Assembly (NCBI RefSeq): GCF_052156535.1 | Contig: NZ_JBQKUP010000041.1 | Span: forward strand, 186,001 to 250,000 | DNA from: Nitrospira_E sp052156535 | Lineage (GTDB): Bacteria; Nitrospirota; Nitrospiria; Nitrospirales; UBA8639 | DNA: 64,000 nucleotides | Direction of reading: 5' to 3' | Shown: piece by piece, positions 35,428-43,676 of the stretch | Layout of the letters: each line of letters begins with the position of its first letter | Numbering within the stretch: the first letter of the stretch is position 1 | Made by a program: the position numbers and the translations under genes | The notes under the pieces: generated by a model | Databases searched by the model: none | What the model was told of the DNA's origin: nothing | The model's input: only the letters and a program-made list of their open reading frames with translations

Positions 35428-36441
35428 ATGTTTTCCCCCATTCAGTCATTACACAGTCTCAAAGTCGGAGTGATCGTTGCGGTTTGTATCAGTTTTCCCA
35501 TGACAAGTCTGGGAATGACCAAGACCATCACAACTCCTCCTCCCGTGAGTGGGCATGAACTTTCAATCGAATCCATCACCCCTGCTGATGTGTTCGCACG
35601 TGTGCAATTGGTACGGAAAGAACTGGATGACCTTCGGTTTGAAATGGGGAGACCTAAAAGTCGCGAAATTGGCCTCCTAGTTGAAAATGCGACTCCGCAC
35701 GAAGTGTTCTTTCAAGCCAAAACCCTTAATCAAAAAGTGGCCAGGTTGGTCGCGGAACTCACCGAGGAATCGGAGGTCGGTGGAACAGAAGAGGATCCGG
35801 TCGATATACGTCCCTATCATGTCTGGAAAAAGATCGATGCCTCTCTGCACCGAATCCTGTCTCTTAAGCGGCAACTCGGGCTTCCCCTGACGAACAGTGA
35901 AGCATTGGCCAATGCTGAAACGACTCCCAATCAAGTCTTTTTTATTATTGGATTGGCGAACACCCAACTTAATCTTTTATTGATGCATCAGTTTTCTCCA
36001 AAAGATGCCGCAGAGTTGGTCGGCCTGGGCATCGAATACACCACACAGCTTTTGCGTGAATTTCCTAACGCTCCTGCCCCGGCTCCTCTCCCTTCGCTTG
36101 AGCGGGGGCGTAAGTCATGGAATAGCTACGACCATCTCATTGATTGCTATATGGTGTTAGGAAGCATCGCCCGGGAATCCAATATTAAAATGTTAACGTT
36201 GGCCCCTCAGAACCTGGATCGTCCCGATATTCAATCGAATGATGTCTACGATTTAGCAACCCTGGTCATCTCTGAACTCGCGTATCTCCATGCTCACCTT
36301 CCCCATATTCCTCACCCATCCCCGGTCAGACTTCGTGGTCCTATCTTGCCTTCCCATGTGTATCAACAGGTAGGTGGACTACTGGCTCAATTGAAGGTAT
36401 TACACACGCAGGTTCAATCTCATCCCGAATGGCTCAAATAG
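35428..36441 (+). CDS. secreted helical-repeat protein, paralogue A (unnamed family)
   Basis: 337 aa; signal peptide about residues 1-29. The mature chain consists of a repeated unit starting with a P-x-x-V-aromatic motif: TPADVFARVQ (51), TPHEVFFQAK (89), PYHVWKKID (129), TPNQVFFII (166), NSYDHLIDC (about 232), SNDVYDLAT (270), PSHVYQQVG (308). Most are 38-39 residues apart, each followed by an amphipathic helix with L-x(3)-L spacing. I recognise no database family. Paralogue B (39,485-40,522) shares the same layout. Nearby MlaA-type and PqiABC genes suggest an envelope role; no enzyme motif is seen. The role could equally be structural or binding. Confidence 0.75.
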   Translation: MFSPIQSLHSLKVGVIVAVCISFPMTSLGMTKTITTPPPVSGHELSIESITPADVFARVQLVRKELDDLRFEMGRPKSREIGLLVENATPHEVFFQAKTLNQKVARLVAELTEESEVGGTEEDPVDIRPYHVWKKIDASLHRILSLKRQLGLPLTNSEALANAETTPNQVFFIIGLANTQLNLLLMHQFSPKDAAELVGLGIEYTTQLLREFPNAPAPAPLPSLERGRKSWNSYDHLIDCYMVLGSIARESNIKMLTLAPQNLDRPDIQSNDVYDLATLVISELAYLHAHLPHIPHPSPVRLRGPILPSHVYQQVGGLLAQLKVLHTQVQSHPEWLK

Positions 36442-37267
36442 ACTGTTCGTGTGGGTGAACGCCCGGAGGCAGGATCACGTATTCCTGCATGACTCACCAA
36501 ATTGAGGTGGAACATCCGACCGTTGGTAAATCCTCTGTGGCTTCCCTGATTCGAACAGATAACGTTTGTTGTGGATGTCTGCGCAAGATTTCATGCTCGT
36601 TGCAACCTTTCTCCGTTTTAGGAAAATATCGCTACCTTGGATCCTGAGGGGTACGGGGCAATTTTTAACAACGTAGTGGCGGCATGCCCGATGGCGGATC
36701 GTTGGGGATGATTGATCCTAAAAACGGCAGTTACAGGGCTGCGAGCCCGTTCATGCTTCGAGAACCCCAGCACGAACGGGGTGGCGAAGTGGTCACCCGT
36801 TTGGTGAGAGTCCGTTCGCCCCTTCGGCAAAGGTCAGGGCAGGCCTGAGCGCCGCGGCGTCCGCGGCAGTCGAAGGGTTCCGAGATGGCCAACTGCTGTT
36901 TTTAGGTTAATCCGGTTTCACGGTGAAGAGACAAGCCAAATTTATCATGGTGACTCTGAAAAACTGAAGCCACAGAGATAATGGGTGTTTTTGTGCGGAG
37001 CCAACGGGTATCGATCACAGCGAAATGAAAACGGAGGACTGAGAGGAGGCGTTTTCACATGGCTGGGAATGTTCGCAAGATGTCACGTCAATGCACCCGG
37101 CGAAACCAAGCGCCGTCTTGGACAACTTCACCGACACTATTGGAGGTTAGGCAATCACGGGTATAGACAATACCTGGGAAGGATCGTTCTACCCATCGAT
37201 TGAATATGTGTGAACAATAGGACGGCCACATTCAACAAGCGTATTTTGAGCGGAGTTCCGGTTCTTC
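36442..37267. other. non-coding stretch with a family 2 repeat
   Basis: About 826 bases between convergent genes. It contains the repeat at 36,714-36,912. Short ORFs elsewhere have no coding character. No terminator with a T-run is obvious for either flanking gene. Confidence 0.4.
36714..36912. repeat. inverted-repeat element family 2, copy B
   Basis: Starts GATCCTAAAAACGGCAGTT and ends CCAACTGCTGTTTTTAGG, with CATGCTTCGA, GCACGAACGG, GTCCGTTCGCCCC and GTCGAAGGGTT inside, the same order as copy A at 16.7 kb. Uninterrupted, about 199 bp, non-coding. Confidence 0.65.
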
Positions 37268-39169
37268 CTAGATGTTTTTTTCCGATGGTGGAGTGTCGGG
37301 AGCCGACTCAACTTCCTGCTTTTCTTTCTTTTTGGGTGGTTTGGCGGGCGGAGTGTACCAGTGATCTTTCGGTACGATTTTGGGTTGTGCCGGATCCGTA
37401 ATATAGGCCGGAGTCATGATTTGAACACCATGTTCGTTGAACACATCGAGAATATTCTGGCTGAGACTGGTATACAGTTCCAACATGTAATACGGCCGGT
37501 CGCAGTAGACGTTGAGTTCATAGGTGACGCAGAAATCGCCCAAGGCGAGTTGCAGGACGAAGGCCGGGGGATCCTTCAACAAACCGGGTATCTGGTCCGC
37601 GGCCTCAATCAGCATCGCCTCGACCTGCCTCCACGGGGTCTCGTATCCGATTCCCACCGTGATATGAAGAATGAGACCTTTCTCTCTGGCGGCGGCGCTA
37701 TAGTTGGTCACGTGGCTGTTCAGAATTTCCGAGTTGGGCACGATGATTTCTTCGTTTTTCAACGACCGAAGTCGAGTCGTCAGAATTCTCCTTTCTACCA
37801 CATCGCCGAGAATTTCATTGACTTTGATACGGTCACCTTCCTGGAACGCCCGCCGGTAAACCAGGGTATACCCGGCCAGGATATTACCGATAATCGAGGA
37901 GGACCCGAGCGACAAGAGCACCCCCAGGAAAATCGTGATCCCTTTAAAGGCCTCGGAGGTGGATCCGGGTATGTAGGGATATCCCACCACAATCCCGAAG
38001 GCGATCACCAGTGTCCGGAAAATCCGGTAGGTGGGCCAGGCCCATTCCCGATCGAACCCCGGCCATGTCACCTTTCCGATGGCCAGATTGGCAAAAATTA
38101 ATTTCCCAAACTTCAGAAGGTAGCGCAGCAAGAAGACCAGAATAACGAGAAAAACCAAACTGGGAAATGAGGAAAGAAATCCCCTCACAATCACCCGAAT
38201 CGGGTCGAGGATGATATCGAACAACTGCTTGCCAATATAGGCGGTCCAAGGGAACTGACGGAACACAAAATTGAGATAGGCATACAGCAGCAAAAAGAGC
38301 AGGAATGTCCTGATTCCGTTCAGGCTTCCACGGAGCCCGGCCCACATCTGATGGGACTGAAGGATAATGACTTTTTGAACGGTTAAATCCTTGACCCGTT
38401 CTTTGTATCGTCGCTCGATTACCGCATCCAGCTTGTCGAAAACCCATCGGGTTCCCCACCAGGCAGACGCAAGAATTGCTGTGGCCAGCAAGGAGAAAGC
38501 AATGTGAATGAGGATGTTGATGGGTTTGCGTGTCTCCCTGTGGGCTACCACGGCTTCCTCGATCCGTTTAAGGTAGATCCGAGCCAGGATTCCACGCTCC
38601 ACTCCGCCTTCTAGCCGACCGTCGGCATCGGTCACCCCGGCTAATGGTTGATCGCCCGCGAAAATCATGGTGACCCCTTTTTCCTCAACCAGGCGCAGGG
38701 ATTGGGGTGATAGACTCAGATTGGAGCCAAACTCATCAATGCGCTCAATAATCCTTCGGGCGCGTTCCTCCGGGGGTAAGGCCGACACGCCGCGTACCTG
38801 AAAGAGCGTTTCCCCATCAAGTATGACGGGCGCGGTGGGAACCAGGATCGGTGGAAGGACCATTTCATCATCGAACTTTGCCTGTGGCTCTTCTTGCAGG
38901 AGAGGAATGCCTTGGGCCAGAGCCGACGGAGGACCCAGACTTACGAACATGATCCACAACACAATAAGGCAAGCCAAAAGGGGAGGAATTCGACTCAACT
39001 TCTGACGACGTAAGCCAAAGGGTAACAAATAGGAGGAAAGGGATTTGGTCAATGCCCGTCTTTCTTCAATCAGAATCGAATACCACGAACCCTTTCGCGA
39101 TGTGGACGAATAGGCCTGTTGCGGCGAGTTTCTCAAAAAAGAATGCCTCCTTTGACCAAGAGAGTTCAC
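37268..39169 (-). CDS. MscS-family mechanosensitive channel protein
   Basis: 633 aa. After an N-terminal hydrophobic export signal (about residues 62-86, ending SALAQ) comes a periplasmic domain (about 90-205), then about five membrane helices and the MscS core. Core marks are the pore-helix region GVLLSLGSSSIIGNILAGYTL and the beta domain EGDRIKVNEILGDVVERRILTTRLRSLKNEEIIVPNSE. A charged, Pro/Lys-rich tail closes it. MscS proteins release solutes on hypo-osmotic stress. Start: GTG 39,169 with a distant GAGGTG; no ATG precedes the signal segment, so the true start is uncertain. Confidence 0.88.
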   Translation of the reverse strand: MNSLGQRRHSFLRNSPQQAYSSTSRKGSWYSILIEERRALTKSLSSYLLPFGLRRQKLSRIPPLLACLIVLWIMFVSLGPPSALAQGIPLLQEEPQAKFDDEMVLPPILVPTAPVILDGETLFQVRGVSALPPEERARRIIERIDEFGSNLSLSPQSLRLVEEKGVTMIFAGDQPLAGVTDADGRLEGGVERGILARIYLKRIEEAVVAHRETRKPINILIHIAFSLLATAILASAWWGTRWVFDKLDAVIERRYKERVKDLTVQKVIILQSHQMWAGLRGSLNGIRTFLLFLLLYAYLNFVFRQFPWTAYIGKQLFDIILDPIRVIVRGFLSSFPSLVFLVILVFLLRYLLKFGKLIFANLAIGKVTWPGFDREWAWPTYRIFRTLVIAFGIVVGYPYIPGSTSEAFKGITIFLGVLLSLGSSSIIGNILAGYTLVYRRAFQEGDRIKVNEILGDVVERRILTTRLRSLKNEEIIVPNSEILNSHVTNYSAAAREKGLILHITVGIGYETPWRQVEAMLIEAADQIPGLLKDPPAFVLQLALGDFCVTYELNVYCDRPYYMLELYTSLSQNILDVFNEHGVQIMTPAYITDPAQPKIVPKDHWYTPPAKPPKKKEKQEVESAPDTPPSEKNI

Positions 39170-39225
39170 AGCAAGAAAAACACCTCGACCTCGTTTGAAA
39201 CATCGTCATTTCCGGGGTGAGTACT

Positions 39226-39312
39226 TTGCAATTTCTCTTTTTGCGTCTTAAAGCGGAACCGGACCAGATCATACTGGAAAGGTGAATCCGTTTGGTAGGG
39301 GCAAAAGGTCAA
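39226..39312 (-). pseudogene. C-terminal scrap of an MlaA-like gene
   Basis: The minus frame reads LTFCPYQTDSPFQYDLVRF then KTQKEKLQ, matching the last residues of the hydrolase-MlaA fusion at 41.3 kb (LSFRYYQTGSPFEYDLIRF then TKKRELE). The rest of the gene is absent; upstream in this frame there is no MlaA similarity. It indicates a lost second copy next to paralogue B. Confidence 0.6.
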
Positions 39313-39484
39313 CAGGGGGGACGGGCTCTTTAGCTTTCCCGTCACTTCAAAAATCCTGTGCTTCTGGGATATTTTCGATCTTGTCGAGGGACGGGGCGGA
39401 GCATACCCCATTACCATTCTGGGTCAAGAGATGGGATATTGTTGAAGAAGTATGGATGAAATATTTTCAATTGAGGTTTATTCT

Positions 39485-40522
39485 TTAGCGGGAAATCCAC
39501 GTTGGATCGGTTCCCACCATTTGTTCCAGAGCCTCTAGTTGATGAAGAAGCACGGTCGCTTGTTGGAAGACATGGGAAGGAAACGTGCGTCCGGGATAGG
39601 GAATGGGTTTTGGAACGTCGCGGTTTTTCATTTGCGCATGAAGATAGGCCAGATCCGAAACCAGGAGAGTGGCCATATCATAGACGTCGCTTGGTTCCAA
39701 TTGCCGGGATGCTCCGATTTTTTGCGCGGCAGGCAGATCAAGATGGAGAACTGGAATGCCGGACTGGTGCGCAATCTTTTCCAGAGTGGCATAGCACTCA
39801 ACCAACCGGAGGAACACCTCCGCCGGCTTCTTGCCTCTCTCCAGGGGGGGAATCTCCGAAGCGCTGGTTGATTGGGGAAATCTGGCCAGCAATTTTTTAG
39901 CGTACTGACTGGCTAGAAGCACTTGTTGCGACACATCACTGGGTGAGAAGTGTCTTTCCTGCAGCAAGTTGATTTGGCGGTTGGTTTGCACAATGGCCCG
40001 TCCGGTTTCTGTCAAACTGGTCGAGGAATCTTCGAGGCGCTCCGAAACAATTTCCTTCAGGCCTAATTCTTCCTTAATGGCTAGGATACGAAGGTAGCTC
40101 GCGTTCACCATTTTCCAGATATGCAAGGGTCCAAGAGTGGAAAGGGAAATGGGCTCCGGGGAAAGTCCTGTGCTCCCGGTGAGTTCCAGCGCCAGCCGAT
40201 CGGCTTTATGAAAGAGGGTGAGGGCCTGGAAATAGGCTTCATGGGAGTGAACATTGGTGACGATGGCTTCGGATTGGGTTGTCAAGGGTTTTCCCATTTC
40301 AAACCGAATCAATTCCAGGGTATCACGAAGCAGTTGAACCCGGGCCAGGACATCCGCAGGCGTGATTTCGTCCAGAGAAATGGAATGTCCGCTTACAGGG
40401 TTGGGTTCATTCAGGCTATCTCCGTTTGAGGCCGGCACAGTTCCGATGCTGACCATGAAGAAGAGTGTCACACCGAACAGGCTTATTCTCATGGCTTGCA
40501 TATGTTTAACCACGATGTTCAT
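39485..40522 (-). CDS. secreted helical-repeat protein, paralogue B (unnamed family)
   Basis: 345 aa; signal peptide about residues 10-32. Same repeat layout as paralogue A: TPADVLARVQLL (54), HSHEAYFQAL (92), GPLHIWKMVN (131), SPSDVSQQVL (193), KPAEVFLRLVECY (232), EPSDVYDMATLL (276), FPSHVFQQAT (314). The two paralogues match best in the first and last repeats (TPADV, DVYD-ATL-SELAYLHA). It ends the minus-strand unit headed by the hydrolase-MlaA fusion. Function unknown. ATG 40,522 has AAAAGAG close by; ATG 40,498 is an alternative. Confidence 0.78.
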   Translation of the reverse strand: MNIVVKHMQAMRISLFGVTLFFMVSIGTVPASNGDSLNEPNPVSGHSISLDEITPADVLARVQLLRDTLELIRFEMGKPLTTQSEAIVTNVHSHEAYFQALTLFHKADRLALELTGSTGLSPEPISLSTLGPLHIWKMVNASYLRILAIKEELGLKEIVSERLEDSSTSLTETGRAIVQTNRQINLLQERHFSPSDVSQQVLLASQYAKKLLARFPQSTSASEIPPLERGKKPAEVFLRLVECYATLEKIAHQSGIPVLHLDLPAAQKIGASRQLEPSDVYDMATLLVSDLAYLHAQMKNRDVPKPIPYPGRTFPSHVFQQATVLLHQLEALEQMVGTDPTWISR

Positions 40523-40571
40523 CTCTTTTTGATTCCTGCAAATTTTCCCCTGGCACTGACGTTGCTTGTTG

Positions 40572-41201
40572 CTATCGCAATTGGTCCATGGACTTTTTTG
40601 CTTCTTCGGGGGTTACGACACCTTCCTGAATCAGATTCTGCAGCGCACCTTGATATGCATGAGAGGCGGTCTTTCGGATTCCCCGGACCCGTAAAACCGG
40701 AGGGTATAAACGAAGAAGGTCAGGATTCTTGATTTCGATGGGGAACGATTCACTTTCACCGTATGGGGGGAGTTCTGCCTGGCCATCAACAGGAACCCGA
40801 AAATACGGTTTCCCATCTGCAGTATTCCCATCCGTCCCTTGAATATCGAGGCTGGTGGTCACATCACGGAGCCGTGCCATTTCTTGAATTTTGTCCACGA
40901 CGAGGATTAGGGAGTCGGCTTCAATAGGATCGCCGGTCTGATTTTTTAATCTGACCAGATACCGGACATCGCCACGAGAGGAGAGCCTTCCTCCTGAAAA
41001 CAATTCGCCTCCGCCAGAAAAACTTCCTCCGGGATCATAGGAGAGCAATGGAATGACTCCTCCCGTGAGATCGACGAGGCCGTCGTTCGCAGAATCTCCG
41101 TAGGCTCTTTCATTGACCCCTCCATACCCCAGTAGAAGCAGCAACAGGCATGCTCGACTAAAATTCGTAAGGATGTTTCTCTGCAGCAATTGAATCATCA
41201 T
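40572..41201 (-). CDS. secreted protein of unknown function
   Basis: 209 aa with a signal peptide (about residues 12-35) and a Gly/Ser-rich stretch (GGSFSGGGELFSGGRLSS, about 58-75). After it comes a beta-rich region with DVRYLVRLKNQTGDPIEADSL, resembling the general form of periplasmic Ig-like domains. The C-terminus (LIQEGVVTPEEAKKSMDQL) is helical. It lies 51 nt after the fusion gene and 49 nt before paralogue B, so the three are likely one operon. Confidence 0.72.
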   Translation of the reverse strand: MMIQLLQRNILTNFSRACLLLLLLGYGGVNERAYGDSANDGLVDLTGGVIPLLSYDPGGSFSGGGELFSGGRLSSRGDVRYLVRLKNQTGDPIEADSLILVVDKIQEMARLRDVTTSLDIQGTDGNTADGKPYFRVPVDGQAELPPYGESESFPIEIKNPDLLRLYPPVLRVRGIRKTASHAYQGALQNLIQEGVVTPEEAKKSMDQLR

Positions 41202-41252
41202 GGCGTCATCTTACAAAGAACAGGATGAATCTGCAAAGGTACGTATGCCCGG

Positions 41253-43541
41253 CTACTTCGCAATTTCCAACTCCCGCTTTTTGGTGTAGAGAAACCGAAT
41301 CAGGTCATATTCGAATGGAGAGCCGGTTTGGTAGTAGCGAAAACTCAATTGATGCCTCGTATCCACCGACCAGGTCAGGGTAAAGGGAAAACTGCGTTCA
41401 AGATGATTGTTGAGATGTAAGGGAGTGTACAGATAAAAGAATCTGGCCGCGGAGTCTGTCAGTAGCCCGGCGGTGTCCCTCATTGAGGAAGGTCCGAAAA
41501 TGGGAAGCACGAGATAGGCTCCGGGGTTTAGTCCGTAATGCCCGAGCGTTTGCCCGAAATCCTCTGTCTGTTGGGGTATGCCTAAGGGAGTGGCATGATC
41601 AAAAAACCCTCCCAACCCGAATGTGCAATTGATGAGGAAGCGTCCCAATGTGTTCAGCGTGGCTTCTCCCTTGAGCTGAAGCATGGCGTTGAACAGATTA
41701 CGGATGTCGGCGATGTTCGAGAAAAAATCGGAGAGACGTTCCTCGAAAAAATCGGGCATGACGGCTTCATACCCTTCCACTACCGGCAAAAACACGTATT
41801 CATCAAATTGTGCGTTAAATTTATACATCCCACGGTTAAACCCTTCGATGGGGTCATAGACATCCACGAGATATCGGGCGTCCGAATGCACGATGTCTTT
41901 TACTGACCGTTTAGCCGGTTCAATCATTCCACCTTCGGCGTCCGGAGTGGTGCGGCTACTGATCACCCGAGCAGAGTCAGGATTGTTTTCTGAGGCTATC
42001 GCCCGGGCTTGTGCGGCCTGGAGATACGCCTGAGATGCTTGAAGCTTGCGCTCCAATTCCTGGATTTGTTGATCGAGTTGAGATTGGAAGTCGAGAGAGG
42101 GTCGGTACGTTATTGGCCGTAGAAAACGAGTGGCAGGAAGTTCTTCCGGGCCCGTCGCCTGATGAGTTCGGTAGCTAACAGGAATTGGTGTGGGTGACGG
42201 GAACATCTTTACAGGAGGCTGGACCATGTTGGCGGGAAGCGGGTTCCGAAAGAAATCTACGATATAACTCAGGGTGTTCCGGTGGTCCAGATTGCCGCAA
42301 TGTCCCCCGCGGGGATAAATTTTGGCCCGCGGCCCAAATACCTCCTTGAGATAATCCAACTCGCCGTCTGCGAGGATAATGTCATCCGCATTATGCAAAA
42401 GTCCGATTTTCGGGGTGTGCCTGAGGTATTCCTCCAGAGTGTGCAAGCTGAGGTTTGCGATGAGCCCCTGTTCCGTCATACCGGGATATCTGGCTTGAAA
42501 AAACGGGTAAAACATTTCACGAAAATAATCCAAAAATGTCACACGATTGGACACTTTAAAATAGTCCGTCACCGAGTCGGTCGCGGACAAGACCAGATTT
42601 TTCGGTTTGATATAACCCGAATTGGTCAAGACGTCAGCAGTGAAAATCATATTAGAGGATGAGAGGCGAAACGAGGTGCCAATGAGGGCAGCCAGGACCT
42701 CATCAGAAAGTTGCCGGTTTTTATAGGCTGAATATAAAAAGTCACCGCTAAAATTCACGAATTCTCCATGCCGGTATTCTTCCGAAAAGGCATGAAACAC
42801 CCGGTCGAAAAAGTCCGGAAATTTATCCGTGCCGCCGGGAATATTGTTAGCCAACATATCATCAAGGATGGAGGTCGAGGTGTATAAGCTCACCGGCGGG
42901 TTGATCAGCAGAACTTTTGTGAAATGGAAATCGCCCTGTTCTCCGTCAAGCTGAGACACAAATGCGGCCTGGGCTGCGCCCAAACTGTATCCCGTGAGAT
43001 AAAACTCTGTAACCTCAATTTCGTGTTGAATGTCCAGCCAGGCCAATCGCATGACTCGATACAAGTCTTGTGAATCCTCCAGGAGGTGACCGGGGATTCC
43101 GCTACGGGAGGCCGAGACGATAAAGTCGGGATGGGTGGGCGAGGATAAGGAGAGAACATGGAAGCCGGCTTGGAAAAAGGCTCGCTGCAGAACCATCATT
43201 TTTTCAGAATTATACCCTGCACCGGTTCCGGCGATGACAAATATCAATGGCGCTGCTTTTTCTTGGGACACCAATGAATAACGCATATTCTCCCCATACC
43301 AGAGAATGTCGGGGAGTGCACGATCCGGAAAGACGGACAATTCACGATCTTCAACCGGGATCTGCTTGGGAAGGTCCGCTTTCAGCGCCGGCGGAGTTCC
43401 AACAACCGTCGCGGCATACGGACTCACATCAGGATAATTATAGGGGGTCTCTTGCTCCTGGGCCTGACCAATACTAAGAGGAGAACTCCAACAGGCTACT
43501 GTCAGCAAGACAGACAGCAGGACATTTGAGTTCATCCTCAT
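41253..43541 (-). CDS. fusion of a secreted alpha/beta serine hydrolase with an MlaA (VacJ) domain
   Basis: 762 aa. After a signal peptide (residues about 1-28) comes an alpha/beta hydrolase: IFVIAGTGAGYNSE (oxyanion region), nucleophile elbow LTGYSLGAA (Ser about 186), LLHNADDIILADGE (Asp about 386) and YPRGGHCGNLD (His about 414). A Gln-rich linker with a coiled coil (about 484-515) leads to a complete MlaA domain (about 559 to end): VYDPIEGFNRGMYKFN, LGRFLINCTFGLGGFFDHA, GHYGLNPGAYLVLPIFGPSS. MlaA is normally a lone outer-membrane lipoprotein that removes phospholipid from the outer leaflet. Here a hydrolase, perhaps a phospholipase, is attached and no lipobox is seen. ATG 43,541 has AAGGTG 6 nt upstream. 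Confidence 0.86.
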   Translation of the reverse strand: MRMNSNVLLSVLLTVACWSSPLSIGQAQEQETPYNYPDVSPYAATVVGTPPALKADLPKQIPVEDRELSVFPDRALPDILWYGENMRYSLVSQEKAAPLIFVIAGTGAGYNSEKMMVLQRAFFQAGFHVLSLSSPTHPDFIVSASRSGIPGHLLEDSQDLYRVMRLAWLDIQHEIEVTEFYLTGYSLGAAQAAFVSQLDGEQGDFHFTKVLLINPPVSLYTSTSILDDMLANNIPGGTDKFPDFFDRVFHAFSEEYRHGEFVNFSGDFLYSAYKNRQLSDEVLAALIGTSFRLSSSNMIFTADVLTNSGYIKPKNLVLSATDSVTDYFKVSNRVTFLDYFREMFYPFFQARYPGMTEQGLIANLSLHTLEEYLRHTPKIGLLHNADDIILADGELDYLKEVFGPRAKIYPRGGHCGNLDHRNTLSYIVDFFRNPLPANMVQPPVKMFPSPTPIPVSYRTHQATGPEELPATRFLRPITYRPSLDFQSQLDQQIQELERKLQASQAYLQAAQARAIASENNPDSARVISSRTTPDAEGGMIEPAKRSVKDIVHSDARYLVDVYDPIEGFNRGMYKFNAQFDEYVFLPVVEGYEAVMPDFFEERLSDFFSNIADIRNLFNAMLQLKGEATLNTLGRFLINCTFGLGGFFDHATPLGIPQQTEDFGQTLGHYGLNPGAYLVLPIFGPSSMRDTAGLLTDSAARFFYLYTPLHLNNHLERSFPFTLTWSVDTRHQLSFRYYQTGSPFEYDLIRFLYTKKRELEIAK

Positions 43542-43676
43542 TCTTTTCACCTTCGCGTGTTCTCGAAAGACCATCACCGAGACATGAAACATGCCAGCAG
43601 ACATCGATTAAGGCTAGATAAAGAAAGCTCACGCAAAAAAATGGTTGGATTTTAGCAGGTCTGTGTGGCTAATGCA

